Assembly (NCBI GenBank): GCA_035485475.1
Contig: DATHOA010000137.1
Location: 1 to 27,671, forward strand
Direction of reading: 5' to 3'
Length of the DNA: 27,671 nt
DNA from: DAIDKA01 sp035485475
GTDB lineage: Bacteria; Pseudomonadota; Gammaproteobacteria; Steroidobacterales; Steroidobacteraceae
The notes under the pieces are model-generated. The model had not been told where the DNA came from. It did not search any database and worked only from the letters and a program-made list of their open reading frames with translations. Shown here piece by piece: positions 15,861 to 23,990 of the stretch; within the stretch, counting starts at the first letter, position 1, and each line of letters starts with the position of its first letter. The translations under genes and the position numbers were made by a program.

Positions 15861-16616
15861 ATGAAATCCCGACGCCCGGTCATCGGCATAGCTGCCGATC
15901 GCCGCATGATTGGCAATCACGCGTTTCATCTGGCCGGCGAGAAGTACCTGAAGGCAATTGCCGATGGCTCCGGCGGTATTCCCGTACTGCTGCCGGCATT
16001 GGGCGATGGCGGCGACATCGAGGAGGCCTTGAACCACCTTGATGGCATCGTGCTGCCCGGCAGCCCGTCGAATGTCGAGCCGCATCATTACGCGGGCGTG
16101 CCAAGCGCTCCCGGCACCCTGCACGATCCGCAGCGCGATTCGACCACCTTGACGCTGATTCCGCGCGCGGTGGCGCTGGGGGTGCCGTTGCTGGGCATCT
16201 GCCGCGGTTTTCAGGAGATGAACGTGGCCTTCGGGGGCACGCTGTTGCAGCGGGTTCATGAAGTGCCCGGGCACCTGGATCACCGCGACGATGAGACGCT
16301 TGAACTGGAGGTCCAGTACGGCCCTGCACATGCCGTGCGCCTGGAGCCGGGCGGCTTGCTCATCAAACTGGCGGGCGCGCCGGAAATTCGCGTCAACTCG
16401 CTGCACTGGCAAGGCGTCGAGCGGCTGGGCGAAGGCCTGGCAGTGGAGGCCCGCGCACCGGACGGCCTGATCGAGGGCTTCCAGGTGCGCAACTCGCGCA
16501 GCTTCGCGGTGGCGGTGCAATGGCACCCGGAGTGGCGGGCGATGAGCAACTCATTTTCGCGGGCGTTATTTGCGGCCTTTGGCGATGCCAGCCGTGAGCG
16601 TGCACAGACCAGGTGA
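15861..16616 (+). CDS. puuD: gamma-glutamyl-gamma-aminobutyrate hydrolase
   Basis: A 251-residue class I glutamine-amidotransferase-like hydrolase (peptidase C26) releasing GABA and glutamate from gamma-glutamyl-GABA, the last step of the Puu pathway. The catalytic triad is visible: Cys114 in LLGICRGFQEMNV, His222 and Glu224 in QWHPEW. Other matches are RPVIGI at the start, DGIVLPGSPSNVEP, and VNSLHWQGV. The length is typical (E. coli 254). The ATG at 15861 lacks an evident Shine-Dalgarno but is the natural start by homology. It is followed after 3 bases by puuA and is the first gene of the rightward operon, directly after the 20-base palindrome. Confidence 0.95.
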   Translation: MKSRRPVIGIAADRRMIGNHAFHLAGEKYLKAIADGSGGIPVLLPALGDGGDIEEALNHLDGIVLPGSPSNVEPHHYAGVPSAPGTLHDPQRDSTTLTLIPRAVALGVPLLGICRGFQEMNVAFGGTLLQRVHEVPGHLDHRDDETLELEVQYGPAHAVRLEPGGLLIKLAGAPEIRVNSLHWQGVERLGEGLAVEARAPDGLIEGFQVRNSRSFAVAVQWHPEWRAMSNSFSRALFAAFGDASRERAQTR

Positions 16617-16619
16617 TTT

Positions 16620-17960
16620 ATGGCGACTGATATTCAGCAGTTCTTCCGCGACCACGGCATCTCCGAGGTCGAGGCGATCATTCCGGACATGGCTGGGATT
16701 GCCCGCGGCAAAATCATGCCGGCGGTGAAATTTGCCGTGGATGAGGGCTTGCGGCTGCCCGAGAGCGTATTCCTGCAGACCGTCACCGGTGACTATCCGA
16801 TCAACACCGGGGATGCGATGAATCCTGCGGAAATCGACATCATCCTCAAGGCCGACACCAAGACCGTGCGGCGTGTGCCATGGGCGGCTGAGCCCACCGC
16901 GCAGGTGATCCATGATTGCTATTACGGCGATGGGCGCCGGGTCGCCATGGCGCCGCGCAATGTGCTGCGGCATGTCCTGGAGCTGTACGCCCAGCGCGGC
17001 TGGGACCCGGTGGTGGCGCCGGAGCTGGAGTTCTACCTCATCGAGCCGAATCTCGACGCGGATTATCCATTGAAGCCACCGGTGGGGCGTTCCGGCCGCG
17101 CGGAACCGGGGCGCCAGTCCTACAGCATCGCCGCCGTCAATGAGTTCGATCCGCTGTTCGACGACATCTACCAGTTCTGCGAAGACCAGGAGATCGAGAT
17201 CGACACGCTGATCCACGAGGACGGACCGGCGCAGATGGAGATCAATCTGATCCATGGCAATGCGCTGGATCTGGCCGACCAGGCTTTCCTGTTCAAGCGC
17301 ACGGCACGCGAGGCGGCCCTGCGCCACAAGATGTACGCAACCTTCATGGCCAAGCCGCATGCCAAGGAGCCCGGCAGCGCCATGCATATCCACCAGAGCG
17401 TGGTGGACCGCAAGAGCGGCAAGAACGTCTTCAGCAATGCCGACGGCTCCCCCTCGCAGCTGTTCTTCGCGCATATCGCCGGGCTGCAGCGCTATCTGCC
17501 GGCGGCCATGGCGCTGTTCTGCCCGAACGTGAACTCCTACCGACGCCTGACCCGTTACCAGACGGCGCCGATCAACACCCACTGGGGCTACGACAACCGC
17601 ACGGCGGGCCTGCGTGTGCCCAACGCCGCTCCGGCCGCGCGCCGCGTCGAGAACCGCTGCGGTGGCGCCGATGCCAACCCCTACATCGCCATGGCCGCCT
17701 CGCTGGCCTGTGGATTTCTGGGCATGACGGAGGGCCTGCAGCCCACCGATCCGATTACGGGCAGCGCCCACGATCTGCCTTTCGGTCTGCCACGCACCCT
17801 GGATGAGGCGCTGCGGGAGCTGCGGGCCTGCGAACCGCTGGTGGAGCTTCTCGGGCCGACCTTCGTGGAGGCGTTCGCGCTGGTCAAGGAAGCCGAGTAC
17901 GAGGTGTTCCTGCAGGTGATCAGCTCCTGGGAGCGCGAGCACCTGCTGCTGAACGTGTGA
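16620..17960 (+). CDS. puuA: glutamate-putrescine ligase (gamma-glutamylpolyamine synthetase)
   Basis: A 446-residue glutamine-synthetase-family enzyme that uses ATP to join the gamma-carboxyl of glutamate to putrescine (or another polyamine), trapping it for oxidation. Visible GS elements are APELEFYLIEP (about 131-141, metal/glutamate site), EDGPAQMEINL, GSAMHIHQSV, CPNVNSYRRL, and the ATP/metal segment NRTAGLRVP with VENRCGGADANPYIAMAA. The N-terminus is short, as in PuuA/Pseudomonas PauA-type proteins rather than true GlnA, and there is no adenylylation-type tail. It starts 3 bases after puuD with AGGTGA just upstream. The pot transporter genes follow after 37 bases. Whether it prefers putrescine, spermidine or an agmatine derivative cannot be told from sequence. 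Confidence 0.94.
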   Translation: MATDIQQFFRDHGISEVEAIIPDMAGIARGKIMPAVKFAVDEGLRLPESVFLQTVTGDYPINTGDAMNPAEIDIILKADTKTVRRVPWAAEPTAQVIHDCYYGDGRRVAMAPRNVLRHVLELYAQRGWDPVVAPELEFYLIEPNLDADYPLKPPVGRSGRAEPGRQSYSIAAVNEFDPLFDDIYQFCEDQEIEIDTLIHEDGPAQMEINLIHGNALDLADQAFLFKRTAREAALRHKMYATFMAKPHAKEPGSAMHIHQSVVDRKSGKNVFSNADGSPSQLFFAHIAGLQRYLPAAMALFCPNVNSYRRLTRYQTAPINTHWGYDNRTAGLRVPNAAPAARRVENRCGGADANPYIAMAASLACGFLGMTEGLQPTDPITGSAHDLPFGLPRTLDEALRELRACEPLVELLGPTFVEAFALVKEAEYEVFLQVISSWEREHLLLNV

Positions 17961-17997
17961 CGGAACGGCCACCGCGCAGGCTATGTAGTATAGGTTG

Positions 17998-19104
17998 ATG
18001 GGAATTACTGTCCGTAACCTGATGGCAGGCTGCGTACTGCTGGCCTGCCTTGGCGGCTGCTCCGGCGGTTCCAGCGCCGACGAACCCGTCCTGAACGTCT
18101 ACAACTGGTCCGACTACATCGCGCCGGGTGTCATCGATGATTTCGCGCGCCAGTACGGGATCAGGGTCAACTACGACGTCTTCGACTCCAACGAGGTGCT
18201 GGAGACGAAGCTGCTCATGGGTCATTCCAACTTTGACGTGGTGGTGCCCTCCGGTCCGTTCCTGCAGCGCCAGGTCGCGGCGGGCGTCTACCGCAAACTC
18301 AACACTGCGCTGCTGCCGAATCTCAAATACGTGGACCCGGAAGTGGCGCGCACCTCCGCGGTCTACAACGCCGACAATGAATACGGCGTGGATTACATGT
18401 GGATCACCTCCGGGCCCGGCTACAACGTGGCCAAGATCCACGAGCGCATGCCCGATGCACCGGTGGATTCCTTGAGCATGATCTTCGATCCGGCGGTGGT
18501 GTCGAAATTCAAGGACTGCGGTGTGGCGATGCTGGATACGCCCACGGAAATGCTGGGTGCGGTACTGCTGTACCTGGGTCGCAATCCGAACAGTGAAGCA
18601 CCGGCGGACCTGCAGGCGGCGGAAAAAGTCCTGCTGGCCATCCGCCCCTATATCCGCTACGTGCACTCATCGCGGTACATCGATGACCTGGCCAACGGCG
18701 AGATCTGTCTGGCGATGGGCTGGTCGGGAGATGTGAAGCAGGCGCATGACCGGGCGCTCGAAGCGGGTCGGGGGATCGAGCTGGCGTATCGCATCCCCCG
18801 GGAGGGGGCGATGCGCAATTTCGACATGGTGGCGATCCCGGCCGATGCACCGCATGTGAAGAACGCGCATCTGTTCATCAATTTCCTGCTGCGCCCGGAC
18901 ATTGCCGCGCGCAACAGCAATTTTCTCAAGTACGCCAATGGCGATGATGCGGCACTGGAGCGGCTGACACCGGCGGTCCGCAATGATCCGGGCATCTACC
19001 CGCCGCCGCAGGTGCGTGCGACGCTGGTGCCGGAACTGGCAAAATCCCCACAGTTCACGCGATTGTTGAATCGCATGTGGACGCGCTTCAAGACCGGCGA
19101 ATAG
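17998..19104 (+). CDS. potF: polyamine ABC transporter substrate-binding lipoprotein (PotF/PotD family)
   Basis: A 368-residue periplasmic binding protein that captures putrescine or spermidine for import. The signal ends in a lipobox (ACLGGC, Cys21), so it is probably lipid-anchored, unlike the soluble E. coli PotF. Residues lining the polyamine site in PotF/PotD appear present: Trp and Tyr in YNWSDY, Ser in VPSGPFL, Trp and Asp in GWSGDV, and Asp in FDMVAIP. I start at ATG 17998; a TTG directly before it is possible. The ribosome site is poor (AGG close to the start). A TATGTAGTATAG stretch in the 37-base gap could be a weak internal promoter. It leads the potFGHI group. Confidence 0.93.
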   Translation: MGITVRNLMAGCVLLACLGGCSGGSSADEPVLNVYNWSDYIAPGVIDDFARQYGIRVNYDVFDSNEVLETKLLMGHSNFDVVVPSGPFLQRQVAAGVYRKLNTALLPNLKYVDPEVARTSAVYNADNEYGVDYMWITSGPGYNVAKIHERMPDAPVDSLSMIFDPAVVSKFKDCGVAMLDTPTEMLGAVLLYLGRNPNSEAPADLQAAEKVLLAIRPYIRYVHSSRYIDDLANGEICLAMGWSGDVKQAHDRALEAGRGIELAYRIPREGAMRNFDMVAIPADAPHVKNAHLFINFLLRPDIAARNSNFLKYANGDDAALERLTPAVRNDPGIYPPPQVRATLVPELAKSPQFTRLLNRMWTRFKTGE

Positions 19105-19113
19105 GGCGTAACG

Positions 19114-20256
19114 GTGAACCAGCAACAAACAGCCGATCCGGGCACGCCGGCCGCGTACGTGCGTATCGAGAACCTGAGCAAACGCTTCGATGACTTCGTC
19201 GCGGTGGATGATGTGAGCCTGGATATTCACCGTGGTGAGATTTTCTGCCTGCTGGGTGGATCCGGATCGGGCAAGACCACGTTGCTGCGCATGCTGGCCG
19301 GGTTCGAGACGCCAACGGCCGGGCGGATCCTGGTGGACGGACGCGACATGAGCACGGTGCCCCCGTATGAGCGGCCAGTGAACATGATGTTCCAGTCCTA
19401 TGCGCTCTTTCCCCACATGACGGTGGCGAAGAACATCGCCTTCGGACTGGAACAGGAACGGGTGCCGCGCGCGCAGATCAAGCGCCGCGTCGGGGAAATT
19501 CTCGACATTGTGAAAATGGGCGGTTTCGAAGCCCGCAAGCCGCACCAGCTCTCCGGCGGTCAGCGCCAGCGCATCGCCCTGGCGCGCGCGCTGGTCAAGC
19601 GGCCCAAGCTGCTGCTACTGGATGAGCCCCTTGCTGCCCTGGACCGCAAGCTGCGCGAGCACACCCAGTTCGAGCTCATCAACATCCAAAAGGCGCTCGG
19701 TGTCACCTTCATCGTCGTTACCCATGATCAGGAAGAGGCCATGACGCTGTCGACGCGCATGGGCGTCATGAACCACGGGCGCATCGTGCAGGTCGGCACG
19801 CCCGCACAGATCTACGAATCCCCCGGCACGCGTTTCATCGCCGACTTCATCGGCTCGGTGAATCTGTTCGAGGGCCAGGTGCTGGAGGAGTCCGAGACGC
19901 GCTGCCGTATCCGCTGCGCTGAGCTGGGCTGCGTGATCAGGGTCGATCGGCCGCTGCCGTCGCTCCACGAGGCCACAGTCTGGGCGGCCCTGCGCCCGGA
20001 GAAGATCGCGATGAGCCGCGAGCCGCCCGCTGGCCTCAGCGAGGTGAATCCGGATACCGAGAATGTCACCCGCGGGCGGGTCCGCGGCATTGCCTACCTG
20101 GGCGACGCGTCGGTATACCTGGTGGCGCTTGATTCCGGGCGCGAGGTACGGGTGACGCTGCCGAATTCGGCGCGCGACACCGAGCGGCGCATTGCGCGCG
20201 ATGAGCTCGTGTACCTGTCGTGGCAGCCCGGCAGCCCCGTCGTGCTGACGGAGTAG
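19114..20256 (+). CDS. potG: polyamine ABC transporter ATP-binding protein
   Basis: A 380-residue ABC ATPase powering polyamine import from the cytoplasmic side. Motifs in order: Walker A GGSGSGKTT (about 48-56), Q-loop FQSYALFPHMTV, signature LSGGQRQRIALARAL, Walker B LLLLDEPLAALD and the switch His in VTHDQEEAM. Past residue 240 comes a TOBE regulatory domain (about 290-375, with ALRPEKIAMS and RGIAYLGDASVYLV). The start is GTG 19114 with AGGG about 8 bases upstream, 9 bases after potF. Its length and TOBE tail fit PotG/PotA. The permease gene follows after 10 bases. Confidence 0.94.
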   Translation: MNQQQTADPGTPAAYVRIENLSKRFDDFVAVDDVSLDIHRGEIFCLLGGSGSGKTTLLRMLAGFETPTAGRILVDGRDMSTVPPYERPVNMMFQSYALFPHMTVAKNIAFGLEQERVPRAQIKRRVGEILDIVKMGGFEARKPHQLSGGQRQRIALARALVKRPKLLLLDEPLAALDRKLREHTQFELINIQKALGVTFIVVTHDQEEAMTLSTRMGVMNHGRIVQVGTPAQIYESPGTRFIADFIGSVNLFEGQVLEESETRCRIRCAELGCVIRVDRPLPSLHEATVWAALRPEKIAMSREPPAGLSEVNPDTENVTRGRVRGIAYLGDASVYLVALDSGREVRVTLPNSARDTERRIARDELVYLSWQPGSPVVLTE

Positions 20257-20266
20257 GCCCTGCTGC

Positions 20267-21172
20267 ATGGCTCAGCACCCTCACAATGTGAATCAACGCG
20301 GGCGGCGGCTGGTGGCGGGCATACCGCTGGCGTGGCTGATCCTGCTGTTCCTGCTGCCCTTCCTGATCGTGCTCAAGTTGTCCTTCTCCCAGGAGCGGCT
20401 GGCGATTCCGCCGTACGCGCCATTCCTGGAATGGATCAACGGGCTGCCGCATCCGGCCCTGCACCTGAGCAACTACGCCTTCCTGTTCACCGATCCGCTG
20501 TATATCAGCGCCTACCTGTATTCGCTGCGGGTCGCCGCGGTATCGACCCTGTTGTGCCTGCTCTTGGGCTACCCCATGGCCTATGCCATCGCCCGCGCGC
20601 ACGGCAGCCGCCGCAGCATGCTGCTGATGCTCATCGTGCTGCCGTTCTGGACGTCCTTCCTGCTGCGCGTCTATGCCTGGATTGGACTGCTCAAGCACGA
20701 CGGCGTCATCAACAACATCCTGATGTCCTTAGGGCTCATCCACGCGCCGCTGACCATGCTGCAGACGGACTTCGCGGTGTATGTGGGCATCGTGTACTCG
20801 TACCTGCCGTTCATGATCCTGCCGCTGTACGCCAATCTGGAAAAGCACGATGGAGCCCAGCTGGAGGCCGCCGCGGATCTGGGCGCCCGACCCTTCACGG
20901 CCTTCCTGCGCGTCACCCTGCCGCAGTCGGTTCCCGGCATCATCGCCGGCTCCCTGCTGGTATTCATCCCGGCGGTGGGCGAGTACGTGGTGCCCTCGCT
21001 CCTGGGCCGTACCGACCAGCTCATGATTGGCCGAGTCCTGTCAGATGAGTTCTTTGAAAACCGGGATTGGCCGCTGGCCAGTGCCGTGGCCATCCTCATG
21101 CTGTTGCTGCTGGTGATCCCCATCATGCTCTTCCAGCGCTCCGGTGGCCGACAGATCGGGAGTCATCGATGA
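20267..21172 (+). CDS. potH: polyamine ABC transporter permease (PotH)
   Basis: A 301-residue inner-membrane permease with about six hydrophobic segments: one near 20-40, then a cluster from 85 onward. It carries the ABC importer coupling motif EAAADLGARPFTAFLRVTLP (about 202-221), which docks onto the ATPase, and ends with a basic tail. IPAVGEYVVPSLLGR is typical of PotB/PotH. The start ATG lies 10 bases after potG. Its stop overlaps the potI start (ATGA), as usual for permease pairs. Confidence 0.93.
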   Translation: MAQHPHNVNQRGRRLVAGIPLAWLILLFLLPFLIVLKLSFSQERLAIPPYAPFLEWINGLPHPALHLSNYAFLFTDPLYISAYLYSLRVAAVSTLLCLLLGYPMAYAIARAHGSRRSMLLMLIVLPFWTSFLLRVYAWIGLLKHDGVINNILMSLGLIHAPLTMLQTDFAVYVGIVYSYLPFMILPLYANLEKHDGAQLEAAADLGARPFTAFLRVTLPQSVPGIIAGSLLVFIPAVGEYVVPSLLGRTDQLMIGRVLSDEFFENRDWPLASAVAILMLLLLVIPIMLFQRSGGRQIGSHR

Positions 21173-22017
21173 GGTCATCGGGATGGTTTCCGCGCACGAT
21201 GCTGGCCGTGGGAGTGACGTTCCTGTACGCACCCATCCTCTCGATGATGGTGTTCTCGCTCAATAATTCGCGCCTGGTGACGGTGTGGGATGCGGCGCAC
21301 TCCCCGACGCTCAAATGGTATGGCGAACTGCTCGGCAACGATGAAATTCTGGGGGCGGCGTGGTTGTCGATCCGCATCGCGCTCATCGCCGCCAGCGGCG
21401 CCATGGTGCTCGGCACGCTCACGGGCGTGGCGCTCGCACGCTTCGGTCCGTTCCGCGGCCGCACGCTGCTGGTCGGCTTGACGACTGCACCGCTGGTCAT
21501 GCCGGAGGTGATCACGGGCCTCGCGCTGCTGCTGCTGTTCATTACCCTGCAGCAGGCCATTGGCTGGCCGCGCGGCACCGGCATGCTGACCATCATCCTG
21601 GCGCATATCACTTTCTGCACCGCCTATGTGGCAGTGGTCGTGCAGTCGCGGCTGGTCGGTTTTGATGAGTCCCTGGAGGAGGCCGCCCTCGACCTGGGGG
21701 CCCGGCCCGGGACGGTGTTTCGCCGGATCACCCTGCCGCTGGTCGCGCCGGCGCTGGTATCGGGGTGGCTGTTGTCATTCACTTTGTCCTGGGACGATCT
21801 GGTCATTACGCAGTTTGTTGCCGGACCCGGCTCCAGCACCCTGCCGATGGTGATATTTTCCAAGGTCCGGCTGGGCGTCAGTCCGGATGTGAACGCACTG
21901 GCCACCCTCATGGTGCTGCTCGTGGCGACGGGGATCATCGTGTCGGCGCTGTGGATGCGGTATCAGAACCGGCGCCGCGAACGGGACATGCAGTTGGCGG
22001 CCGCCGCGAATCACTGA
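21169..22017 (+). CDS. potI: polyamine ABC transporter permease (PotI)
   Basis: The second permease, 282 residues, from the ATG at 21169 inside the potH stop. Recognisable features are FLYAPILSMMVFSLNNSR in the first membrane segment, PLVMPEVITGLALLLLF, the coupling motif EEAALDLGARPGTVFRRITLP, and FTLSWDDLVITQFVAGPGSS near the end, all typical of PotC/PotI. It has about six membrane segments and a charged C-terminus (RYQNRRRERDM). Together with PotF, PotG and PotH it makes a complete importer. A gap of 26 bases separates it from the kinase gene. Confidence 0.93.
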   Translation: MRSSGWFPRTMLAVGVTFLYAPILSMMVFSLNNSRLVTVWDAAHSPTLKWYGELLGNDEILGAAWLSIRIALIAASGAMVLGTLTGVALARFGPFRGRTLLVGLTTAPLVMPEVITGLALLLLFITLQQAIGWPRGTGMLTIILAHITFCTAYVAVVVQSRLVGFDESLEEAALDLGARPGTVFRRITLPLVAPALVSGWLLSFTLSWDDLVITQFVAGPGSSTLPMVIFSKVRLGVSPDVNALATLMVLLVATGIIVSALWMRYQNRRRERDMQLAAAANH

Positions 22018-22043
22018 AGGCGAATATTTGTGAAGGCTTGCAT

Positions 22044-22790
22044 ATGAGTCAGAAGCTGTTGGGAATCGACGTCGGCGGCTCGTCGGTGAAGGCGGGAGTG
22101 GTTGATGTAGCCACGGGCCACCTGCTCGGGGAGCTGATTTCGGCGCTCACGCCGAAGCCCTCGACGCCGGAACGGCTGGCCGCGGTGATTGCGGGTTTGG
22201 CGGCGCGGCTGCCGCAGGCACAGGGCATCGTCGGGGTCGCCTTCCCCAGCGTCGTGCGCCATGGCGTCGTGCGCACGGCAGCGAATATCGACCATTCCTG
22301 GCTGGGCGCCAACGGCGCCGCCGTCGTGGGTCAGGCGCTCAACCGGCCGGTGGTATTCCTGAATGACGCCGATGCGGCGGGGCTTGCCGAAATGCGCTGG
22401 GGCGCGGGCATGGGCGTGACCGGCACGGCCATCATGCTGACCTTCGGTACTGGTATTGGCTCGGCGCTGTTCGTGAACGGCCGGCTGTTTGCGAATACCG
22501 AGCTCGGGCATCTGGAGCTGAACGGCATGGATGCGGAAAAGTTCGCCTCCGCGCAGGTACGCACGGCACTGGGCCTGGATTTCCCGGCCTGGATCGAGCG
22601 GGTGAATCTGTACCTGGCGCGGATCCACGCGCTGTTCTGGCCGGATGTCATCATCTTAGGGGGCGCCGTCAGTGAGCGTTACGCGGAGTTCTCGACCCTG
22701 CTCAAATGCGACGCGGAACTGCGGCCGGCGCACTTCGCCGGACAGGCCGGGGTCATCGGTGCGGCCATGGCCGGTGTTGGAGATGCCTAG
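22044..22790 (+). CDS. ppgK: polyphosphate glucokinase-like ROK-family kinase
   Basis: A 248-residue sugar kinase that strongly resembles actinobacterial polyphosphate glucokinase (PPGK), which phosphorylates glucose with polyphosphate or ATP. Shared text includes GIDVGGSSVKAGVVD (phosphate-binding loop), GVAFPSVVRHGVVRTAANID with SWLG, LNDADAAGLAEMRWG, LTFGTGIGSALFVNG, NTELGHLELNG and WPDVIILGGAVS. The classic zinc-binding cysteine motif of many ROK proteins is absent, as in PPGK. The ATG has GAAGG 7 bases upstream. Its place inside a polyamine operon, 26 bases after potI and abutting the next gene, is unexpected; a function in polyamine metabolism is not established. It could be a glucokinase with relaxed donor use. 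Confidence 0.88.
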   Translation: MSQKLLGIDVGGSSVKAGVVDVATGHLLGELISALTPKPSTPERLAAVIAGLAARLPQAQGIVGVAFPSVVRHGVVRTAANIDHSWLGANGAAVVGQALNRPVVFLNDADAAGLAEMRWGAGMGVTGTAIMLTFGTGIGSALFVNGRLFANTELGHLELNGMDAEKFASAQVRTALGLDFPAWIERVNLYLARIHALFWPDVIILGGAVSERYAEFSTLLKCDAELRPAHFAGQAGVIGAAMAGVGDA

Positions 22791-23990
22791 GTGAGTGAAT
22801 TCGGGCGCAGCAAACTGCCCGACGTGGGCACGACGATCTTCACGGTCATGTCCCGGCGTGCGCGCGAACTGGGTGCGCTGAATCTCGGCCAGGGATTTCC
22901 CGATTACGACATCGATCCGCGGATCGGTGAGCTGCTGGCGCAGGCGGTGCGGGAAGGGCATAACCAATACGCCCCCATGGAAGGCAGCCTCGCCCTGCGC
23001 CAGGTAATCGCCGGCAAACTGAAGGCCAGCTACGGCGTGCAGCCGGACTGGGAATCGCAGATCACCGTGACGCTCGGCGCCACGGAGGCCATCTACTCGG
23101 CCATCCAGGCGGTGGTTGGCGCCGGTGATGAAGTCATCGTCTTTGACCCGGCCTATGACTCATACGATCCGGCGATTCGTCTGGCAGGCGGACGCTGCAT
23201 CCATATCCCGCTGTTTCCGCCGAGCTTTGCCTACAACTGGGAGCGCGTCGCGGCGAGCATTACGCCGCGCACCCGCCTGATCATCATCAACTCACCGCAC
23301 AATCCCAGTTGCACCGTGGCAACGGCCGCGGATCTGGATGCGCTCGCGGCCTTGATCCGTGATCGGGACATCCTGGTGCTGTCGGATGAAGTCTACGAGC
23401 ACGTCATGTATGACGGGCGCAAGCATCACTCCGTCCTGGCACATGCGGAACTTGCGCTACGCGCCTTCGTGGTGTTCTCGTTTGGCAAGACGCTGCACGC
23501 CACCGGCTGGCGCGTCGGATACTGTATCGCTCCGCCGGCACTGACGATCGAACTGCGGCGCGTGCACCAGTTCAATACCTTCACCATCGCGACCCCGATG
23601 CAGCAGGCGATCGCCCAGTACCTGCAGGAGAAGCCGCAGGTGTGGAGTGAGCTTTCCGGATTCTTCCAGGCCAAGCGCGACCTGCTGCGCCAGGGCCTGA
23701 AGGATTCCGCGTTCGGCCTGCCGCCCGCGCAGGGCACCTTTTTCCAACTGCTCGACTTCAGCGCGCTGCCCGGTCCGGCCGGGCAGCGCCAGCCCGACCT
23801 GGCGCCGCAGGCCGATGTGCGGTTCGCCGAACGGCTGCTGGTCGAAGCGGGTGTGGCGAGCATCCCACTGTCGCCATTCTACGTCGCTCCACCACCCATG
23901 CCGTTCGTGCGACTGTGCGTCGCAAAGCGTGATGCTACCCTTATGCAGGCCGTGACCCGGATGCTTGAATTCGCGGAGATAAGGGAATGA
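22791..23990 (+). CDS. class I/II PLP aminotransferase, YbdL-like (methionine aminotransferase type)
   Basis: A 399-residue fold-type I aminotransferase. It aligns with E. coli YbdL, which transaminates methionine, histidine and aromatic amino acids: SKLPDVGTTIFTVMS, LNLGQGFPD, NQYAPMEGSLALR, GATEAIYSAIQ, NSPHNPSCTV, LSDEVYEHV, the PLP lysine K233 in FSFGKTLHATGWRVGY, and FVRLCVAKRDATL with the carboxylate-binding Arg. KynB/kynurenine aminotransferase-type activity is also possible. The start is GTG 22791, directly after the ppgK stop, with GGAG about 9 bases upstream. The stop overlaps the next gene as ATGA. An insertion near 325-335 (GPAGQRQPDLAPQ) is longer than in YbdL. Confidence 0.88.
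   Translation: MSEFGRSKLPDVGTTIFTVMSRRARELGALNLGQGFPDYDIDPRIGELLAQAVREGHNQYAPMEGSLALRQVIAGKLKASYGVQPDWESQITVTLGATEAIYSAIQAVVGAGDEVIVFDPAYDSYDPAIRLAGGRCIHIPLFPPSFAYNWERVAASITPRTRLIIINSPHNPSCTVATAADLDALAALIRDRDILVLSDEVYEHVMYDGRKHHSVLAHAELALRAFVVFSFGKTLHATGWRVGYCIAPPALTIELRRVHQFNTFTIATPMQQAIAQYLQEKPQVWSELSGFFQAKRDLLRQGLKDSAFGLPPAQGTFFQLLDFSALPGPAGQRQPDLAPQADVRFAERLLVEAGVASIPLSPFYVAPPPMPFVRLCVAKRDATLMQAVTRMLEFAEIRE

Noticed and set aside
16566..17972. 468-codon open frame on the minus strand
   Set aside because: It lies opposite puuA, whose identity is certain, and shows no recognisable domain.
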